Assembly (NCBI GenBank): GCA_028872685.1
Contig: JAPKEI010000047.1
Coordinates: 1-11,940 of the forward strand
From: Verrucomicrobiota bacterium
Lineage (GTDB): Bacteria; Verrucomicrobiota; Verrucomicrobiia; Limisphaerales; UBA1100
Direction: 5' to 3'
Length of the DNA: 11,940 nt
Part shown: one piece after another, positions 7,730 through 11,940 of the stretch
How the letters are laid out: the number at the start of each line of letters is the position of its first letter
Position numbering within the stretch: position 1 is the first letter of the stretch
Notes under the pieces: model-generated
The model's input: the letters and a program-made list of their open reading frames with translations, nothing else
Database searches by the model: none
Told to the model about the DNA's origin: nothing
Translations under genes and position numbers: made by a program

Positions 7730-10700
7730 AACAGACCCGACATCAACTAGTGTGTCGATGTTGGATGCTGTTCGCGTTCGTTTTAATTCTCCCCAACTCC
7801 TTGAGTTCACTTGAGTGGATTGAAAAAGATGGGTACCGCTTTGCCAAGTTGACGGTTGAGTCAAGTGAACGAGATGGGTTCAAATTATTGGAGAATCGAG
7901 TCACAAGAGTTGAGTTTGCGAATCGTTTGACCCGTCAATTGGTTGGCAAAAACAGGAACCTTGCCAACGGTTCGGGCGTGGCAATCGGCGATGTGGACGG
8001 CGATGATCTGCCGGACATTTACTTTTGCGGACTTCAGGTGAACAACAAACTATACCGCAATCAGGGTGGGTGGCGGTTTGAAGATATCACAGCCGAATCA
8101 GGAGTGGCCTGTCCGAGGCAATACTGCACGGGAGCCTTGCTCGCTGATGTTGATGGAGACAACGACAACGACCTGTTAGTGACCGGCTTGGCCAAGGGGA
8201 CACGGTTGTTCCTGAATGATGGCTTCGGTAAGTTCACCGAAAAAAATGATTCAGGTTTGTTCCCCAAACTCGGAGCCACCTCCATGGCCTTGGCTGACAT
8301 AGATTCAGATGGCGATCTGGATTTATATGTCACTAACTATCGAACCACTAACTATAAGGACCGCCCCCCGGGAGTGAATGTCGAGGTCAAACAGGAAAAC
8401 GGCAAAGTCATCGTCACGCCGGCAAACCGATTCCTGGCATTAAAGACAAAGCGCCAAGACGGAGTACACCTTGTTGAATTGGGCGAGCCTGATTTCTTAT
8501 ATGAGAACCTTGGCGCGGGCCGGTTCAAGCCTGTAAGCTGGACGAACGGGCGATTCCTGGATGCCGGCGGTAAAGCAATCACAAAGCCGCCCATGGACTG
8601 GGGGTTGAGCGTCATCATGCGCGACGTCAACGGTGACAAACTGCCCGATATTTACGTGTGCAACGACTTTTTTTACTCAGTGGACAAGTTCTGGATCAAC
8701 CAGGGCAGGGGAGTGTTCAAGCAGGCAGGCCCCCGGATTATCAGGAACTTCAGCATGTCCTCCATGTCCGTTGATTTTGCCGATATAAACCGAGATGGCC
8801 ATGATGATTTTTTTGTCGCCGACATGCTCTCAATGAGAAGTGAATACCGTCACACTCAGCGCGCCAATGTGTTGAGCGATGAACTAAACCTCCCCGCCAC
8901 CGATGCGAAGTTTCAACCGGAATTCCCACGAAACACGCTCCAGCTAAATCGGGGCAACAACTCCTTCGCTGAAATCGCCCAATTAGCCGGCGTCCATGCA
9001 AGTGAATGGACGTGGGCAAGCCGTTTTTTGGATGTGGATTTGGACGGTTACGAGGACTTGATTTTGACAACTGGAAATGAGTCTGACGTGCTGGATGCCG
9101 ACATGATGGGGATCGTGGCCAGCTCGCCGCAAACAAGAGAGGCGCACGCCAAAAACATGATGCACTTCCCAAGCCTCAAGACTCCGAACCTGATTTTTCG
9201 CAATAACGGCAACCTTACGTTTGGAGAGAGAGGCAGGGACTGGGGGTTTGGGCAAGTGGGGGTTTCTCATGGCATGGCAGCGGGAGATTTGGATAACGAT
9301 GGTGATTTGGACTTGGCGGTCAACAACCTTAACGCATCCGCTTTTGTATTCGAAAATGTGGCAGCAGGCGACCGCGTTTCGTTCAGGCTCAAGGGCAAAT
9401 CACCCAACACATCAGGCATCGGGTCAAGGATTACGCTCAGATCAGGGGGCTTCGATCAAAAACAAACCATCATAGCTGGTGGCCGTTATCTCTCCGGAGA
9501 TCAACCGCTTTGCGTCTTCGGTATTCCGCATGTCACACCGGACATGTCCGCCGAAATCGTATGGCCCGACGGTTCGGTTTCAGAAATTCAACAGATCACC
9601 TCCAACGCTCTTTATGAAGTCAATCAATCCAGTGCTGAGTTCAGAACTCATCAAGCGACAAACCCAATTAAGCCGCTTTTCAGGGATGCCTCGGAACGAA
9701 TCAAGATTAGGCATGTGGAAAATCTACATGACGATTTCATCTCCGACCCACTGAAGCCAAGCAGTCAGTCTGAGCTTGGGCCGGGCGTTTGCGCCGCCGA
9801 CATTGATGGAGATGGTTTCGACGAATTGTTTATCGGCGGCGGCAAGGGGGGGAGGCTCCTCGGTTTCAAATTCCCCCAAGTGATCCAGAGCGAAACTCCG
9901 ACGGATCTCAACTTATCGTGGGGCGGAAACTTGAAACTAATACGTGATAATTCAGCGATTCTTGGGTACGAGTCGCCATCTTCGGGGTTGGTGTTGCTAT
10001 CGGCACTTTCAAGCCATGAGGATGGATTGGCTGTTGGCTCAGCGCTCAATGCATTGTCCGGGGATTCAAGCCGGGAAATACTTGCTGCAGGCCCGGATTC
10101 GCCAGGCCCGATGTCAATGGCGGACATCGATGACGACGGAGATCTTGATTTGTTCGTTGGCGGGCGAGCTCGAAAGAACGATCCTTATTTAGGCATCAGT
10201 TCGACAGTCTACCTCAATAGTCCAGACGGATTTACCCCGATGAAAGAGAGCGGTATCACTCAAAATATTGGGGCTGTGTCCGGCTCCGTCTTTTCTGATT
10301 TGGACAACGATCATGACATGGATCTGATTCTTGTACGCCAGTGGAATTCCCCATTGGTGTTGATCAACGACAACGGTACGTTTAGCGATCAAACAACTCA
10401 ATGGGGCCTCTCCAAATTCCATGGACTTTGGAACGGCTTAACCACGGGTGACTTTAACGCCGACGGCCGGATGGATGTTTTGCTGACCAATGTCGGCCGG
10501 AACTCAAGGTATCTCGAACATCTTTCCGAGGAGATTTGGTTGCATGTCGCGGATTTCAACCAAGATGGAATCGTCGAGGGGATCGAGTCGATTTGGGACC
10601 CCTTTTTGGGCAAACGCGTCCCGGTTCGCGGTCGATTGGCCTTAGCCAAGGTTCTACCGTGGGTTGCCGGGATGCACCCAACATTCAGGGCCTTTGCCCA

Positions 10701-11421
10701 AGCAGATGTTCAGGCCATGCTTCAGCCTGCTGGGCTCACCCCCGCAGTGCTTAAACTAAACACACTTGAAACGACTTTGTTTTTGAATGCCGGCGAATCA
10801 TTTGAAAAAATTGATCTGCCTACTGAAGTCCAGTTTGCACCCGCTTTCGGTTGTTCCGTGGCTGATTTTGATGGCGACGGGAATGAGGATATTTATCTCG
10901 CACAAAATTTCTTCAATGTGGATAGCGAGTCGTCAAGACACGATGCGGGCCTTGGCTTGGTGATGCTGGGCGACGGGCAGGGAGGGTTCAGGGCGCTCTC
11001 GAGTACTGAGTCTGGTGTGACAAACCTTGGCCAAGCGCGAGGGAGTGTCGTGTCCGACTTTAATGGCGATGGGAGGGTGGATTTGTTCACCGCACAGAAC
11101 AACGACCGGGTTAAACTTCACTTGAACTTAACCGGCAAACCGGGCCTCCGGGTTCGATTGAAGGGAGCAGGGGAAAACGTGCAGGCTATAGGAGCTTCCA
11201 TCCGCTTGGAGCAAAACGGGGCTCTTGGCTTTAAGAGGGAAATCCGGCTTGGCTCGGGCTATTGGTCTCAGGACAGCTTGGTTCAATTATTCGTTATCGG
11301 GGATTCAAAAGCCAAGCTTCACATTCGCTGGGCTGACTCCAGTATCGCTACAGTTCCGGTTCCCGCCGGGGCAAAAGCTATAACAATTTCACAGGCTGAT
11401 GGGGTTAAAGTCGATCATTAA
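7726..11421 (+). CDS. CRTAC1-type secreted protein 3: two FG-GAP/VCBS propellers and two ASPIC/UnbV domains
   Basis: This is a 1231-aa paralogue with a clear Sec signal (K2, R5 and R11, then WMLFAFVLILP, likely cleaved near NSLSS). DxDxDG loops begin at D89, 141, 191, 300, 353, 436 and 521; ASPIC/UnbV 1 spans about 551-634 (GIGSRITL, GGRYLS, WPDG). The second loop set begins at D692, 800, 858, 909, 943, 1047 and 1111. ASPIC/UnbV 2 runs from about 1141 to the end. The loop at 858 (DLDNDHDMD) keeps its acidic residues, unlike genes 1 and 2. In contrast, the final ASPIC domain reads RWADSS where its relatives have WPSG or WPNG, so that signature turn is lost. Blade 1 has Pro in place of the first Cys of the CDxYxC pattern, but an extra Cys appears just downstream (CPRQYC), which may re-pair. 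The 3' end overlaps gene 4 by 23 bases. The function is unknown; an exported, non-enzymatic binding protein is inferred. Confidence 0.95.
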   Translation: MKQTRHQLVCRCWMLFAFVLILPNSLSSLEWIEKDGYRFAKLTVESSERDGFKLLENRVTRVEFANRLTRQLVGKNRNLANGSGVAIGDVDGDDLPDIYFCGLQVNNKLYRNQGGWRFEDITAESGVACPRQYCTGALLADVDGDNDNDLLVTGLAKGTRLFLNDGFGKFTEKNDSGLFPKLGATSMALADIDSDGDLDLYVTNYRTTNYKDRPPGVNVEVKQENGKVIVTPANRFLALKTKRQDGVHLVELGEPDFLYENLGAGRFKPVSWTNGRFLDAGGKAITKPPMDWGLSVIMRDVNGDKLPDIYVCNDFFYSVDKFWINQGRGVFKQAGPRIIRNFSMSSMSVDFADINRDGHDDFFVADMLSMRSEYRHTQRANVLSDELNLPATDAKFQPEFPRNTLQLNRGNNSFAEIAQLAGVHASEWTWASRFLDVDLDGYEDLILTTGNESDVLDADMMGIVASSPQTREAHAKNMMHFPSLKTPNLIFRNNGNLTFGERGRDWGFGQVGVSHGMAAGDLDNDGDLDLAVNNLNASAFVFENVAAGDRVSFRLKGKSPNTSGIGSRITLRSGGFDQKQTIIAGGRYLSGDQPLCVFGIPHVTPDMSAEIVWPDGSVSEIQQITSNALYEVNQSSAEFRTHQATNPIKPLFRDASERIKIRHVENLHDDFISDPLKPSSQSELGPGVCAADIDGDGFDELFIGGGKGGRLLGFKFPQVIQSETPTDLNLSWGGNLKLIRDNSAILGYESPSSGLVLLSALSSHEDGLAVGSALNALSGDSSREILAAGPDSPGPMSMADIDDDGDLDLFVGGRARKNDPYLGISSTVYLNSPDGFTPMKESGITQNIGAVSGSVFSDLDNDHDMDLILVRQWNSPLVLINDNGTFSDQTTQWGLSKFHGLWNGLTTGDFNADGRMDVLLTNVGRNSRYLEHLSEEIWLHVADFNQDGIVEGIESIWDPFLGKRVPVRGRLALAKVLPWVAGMHPTFRAFAQADVQAMLQPAGLTPAVLKLNTLETTLFLNAGESFEKIDLPTEVQFAPAFGCSVADFDGDGNEDIYLAQNFFNVDSESSRHDAGLGLVMLGDGQGGFRALSSTESGVTNLGQARGSVVSDFNGDGRVDLFTAQNNDRVKLHLNLTGKPGLRVRLKGAGENVQAIGASIRLEQNGALGFKREIRLGSGYWSQDSLVQLFVIGDSKAKLHIRWADSSIATVPVPAGAKAITISQADGVKVDH

Positions 11422-11940
11422 ACTTTACGCGAGATGGCTCGTTCTGGGGGCGTGCGTGTTGCCGCTCTGCCGGGTTTATGCGGCGACCCAATGGGTCGAG
11501 GGGCGTGACCATAAGTGGCGCTCGCTGGAAGTTGCTACAGGTTCGCAGGCGGGGTTCACGCTGCTTGACCCCGAGCAAACCGGTATACACTTTCGCAATA
11601 AACTTGGTGTGGAGAAGTCGCTTCAAAACCAGGTTTATCTGAATGGATCGGGGGTTGCGCTGGGTGACATCAACGGTGATGGGTTGTGTGACATATACTT
11701 GTGCAGCTTGGATGGCCCTAACCATCTTTACCTAAACAGGGGCAACTGGAAGTTTGAGGAGACTGCCAAGTCTTACGGTGTGGATTGTGACGGCAAAGAC
11801 TCAACGGGAACTTCACTTGCTGACTTGGACGGCGATGGGGATCTCGACTTAATCGTCAACACGATCCATTCCGGGACGCTTCTGTTTAGGAACAACGGCG
11901 CCGATTTCAGCCAAGCGCTTGGCAAGGTGGCCGGGATGGA
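11399..11940 (+). CDS. CRTAC1-type secreted protein 4, N-terminal part (3' end outside window)
   Basis: This is a fourth array member running off the right edge, with 180 full codons visible. The start is the ATG at 11399-11401, inside the last 23 bases of gene 3 in another frame; a weak CAGG precedes it. It encodes a good signal peptide (K4, K8 and R12, then WLVLGACVLPLC, cleavage near VYA/A). The mature N-terminus follows the family pattern: W, a short beta region, GFTLLDPEQTGIHF, NGSGVALGDINGDG. DxDxDG loops begin at D90 (DINGDGLCD) and D142 (DLDGDGDLD), exactly 52 residues apart as in all three upstream paralogues. Cys are placed as in gene 2 (CDIYLC, GVDC). The segment before loop 1 (NQVYLNGSG) resembles gene 1 (NQIYLNGAG) more than genes 2 and 3. 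A full protein of about 1230 aa is expected but cannot be seen. No frameshift or stop occurs in the visible part. Confidence 0.9.
   Translation, partial: MGLKSIIKLYARWLVLGACVLPLCRVYAATQWVEGRDHKWRSLEVATGSQAGFTLLDPEQTGIHFRNKLGVEKSLQNQVYLNGSGVALGDINGDGLCDIYLCSLDGPNHLYLNRGNWKFEETAKSYGVDCDGKDSTGTSLADLDGDGDLDLIVNTIHSGTLLFRNNGADFSQALGKVAGM
11910..11923. repeat. Perfect 14-bp palindrome GCCAAGCGCTTGGC inside gene 4
   Basis: The sequence is its own reverse complement across all 14 bases and lies within codons for Ser-Gln-Ala-Leu-Gly after loop 2 of gene 4. It shares the CTTGG and CCAAG half-sites of the dispersed palindrome in inverted order. It could be chance; no associated function is visible. Confidence 0.4.

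Larger units (their letters stand above)
145..11035. repeat. Iterated 10-bp palindrome CTTGGCCAAG (dispersed, seven exact copies)
   Basis: Exact copies begin at 145, 1226, 2206, 5880, 7629, 8187 and 11026. One-base variants begin at 322 (CTTGGCCAAT) and 3964 (CTTGGCCAAA). The core TTGGCCAA thus occurs nine times, against about 0.2 expected for a given 8-mer in 12 kb of random sequence. Copies at 2206, 3964, 5880 and 7629 encode the Trp-Pro of the ASPIC W-P-S/N-G motif and are partly explained by homology. Those at 145, 1226 and 8187 encode Leu-Ala-Lys in another phase, and 11026 encodes Leu-Gly-Gln in the third. Use of all three phases points to a DNA-level preference. Confidence 0.6.
357..11940 (+). 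repeat. Tandem array of four paralogous genes, period about 3.68 kb
   Basis: Four genes lie head to tail with start-to-start spacings of 3683, 3686 and 3673 bases and no intergenic DNA. The order and residue spacing of loops and ASPIC/UnbV domains are nearly constant. Nucleotide identity looks scattered, with only short identical blocks such as GACTGGGGGTT near loop 4 and loop 7. The duplications are therefore old and the copies have diverged rather than being recently amplified. The array continues past the right edge, so the total copy number is unknown. Confidence 0.9.

Noticed and set aside
660..8814. Seven-T runs (about 660, 5128, 7710, 8668, 8808) as programmed slippage sites
   Set aside because: Most simply encode Phe-Phe in conserved blade strands, and all frames remain intact across them. 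Seven T is short for efficient slippage, and no alternative frame of interest opens.
357..11940. DxDxDG repeats considered as dockerin, EF-hand or RTX toxin repeats
   Set aside because: The loops are followed by hydrophobic blade strands (DLYVxN, DLFVGG) at blade-like spacing and by ASPIC/UnbV domains, which fits FG-GAP/VCBS propellers. Paired dockerin helices and GGxGxD nonapeptides are absent.

Overview
The window is almost entirely coding on the + strand and is dominated by one gene family. It has no rRNA, tRNA, CRISPR array, insertion sequence or recognisable phage gene. Moderate-to-high GC, dense secreted FG-GAP/VCBS proteins with ASPIC/UnbV domains, and the tail of what looks like a planctomycete/verrucomicrobial-style sulfatase suggest a PVC-group bacterium, most likely Verrucomicrobiota or Planctomycetota. 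That assignment is inferred from protein style; no marker gene is present.

Layout: positions 2-244 are the last 80 codons of an upstream gene, probably the C-terminal domain of a secreted sulfatase or similar hydrolase. A short gap (245-356) holds a GC-rich hairpin. From 357 to the right edge runs a head-to-tail array of four paralogous genes: 357-4043, 4040-7729, 7726-11421 and 11399 to beyond the edge. The three complete proteins are nearly the same length (1228, 1229 and 1231 aa with the starts chosen here), and successive start codons lie 3683, 3686 and 3673 bases apart. The first two junctions are ATGA stop/start overlaps and the third is a 23-base overlap, so the array is very probably one translationally coupled operon.

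Each complete protein has a signal peptide, a first group of seven calcium-type DxDxDG loops (FG-GAP/VCBS propeller blades), an ASPIC/UnbV domain, a second group of seven such loops (some degenerate), and a second ASPIC/UnbV domain at the C-terminus. The protein is therefore an ancient internal duplication, and the gene was later amplified in tandem. No catalytic domain, heme motif, sortase signal or transmembrane anchor is evident outside the signal peptides. The parsimonious reading is a set of exported, Ca2+-stabilised double-propeller proteins that bind glycans or other proteins at or outside the cell envelope. The biochemical function of the family is unknown and none is claimed here.

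A separate DNA-level signal is the 10-bp palindrome CTTGGCCAAG, present seven times exactly plus twice with one base changed, in all three reading phases. It resembles a highly iterated palindrome.
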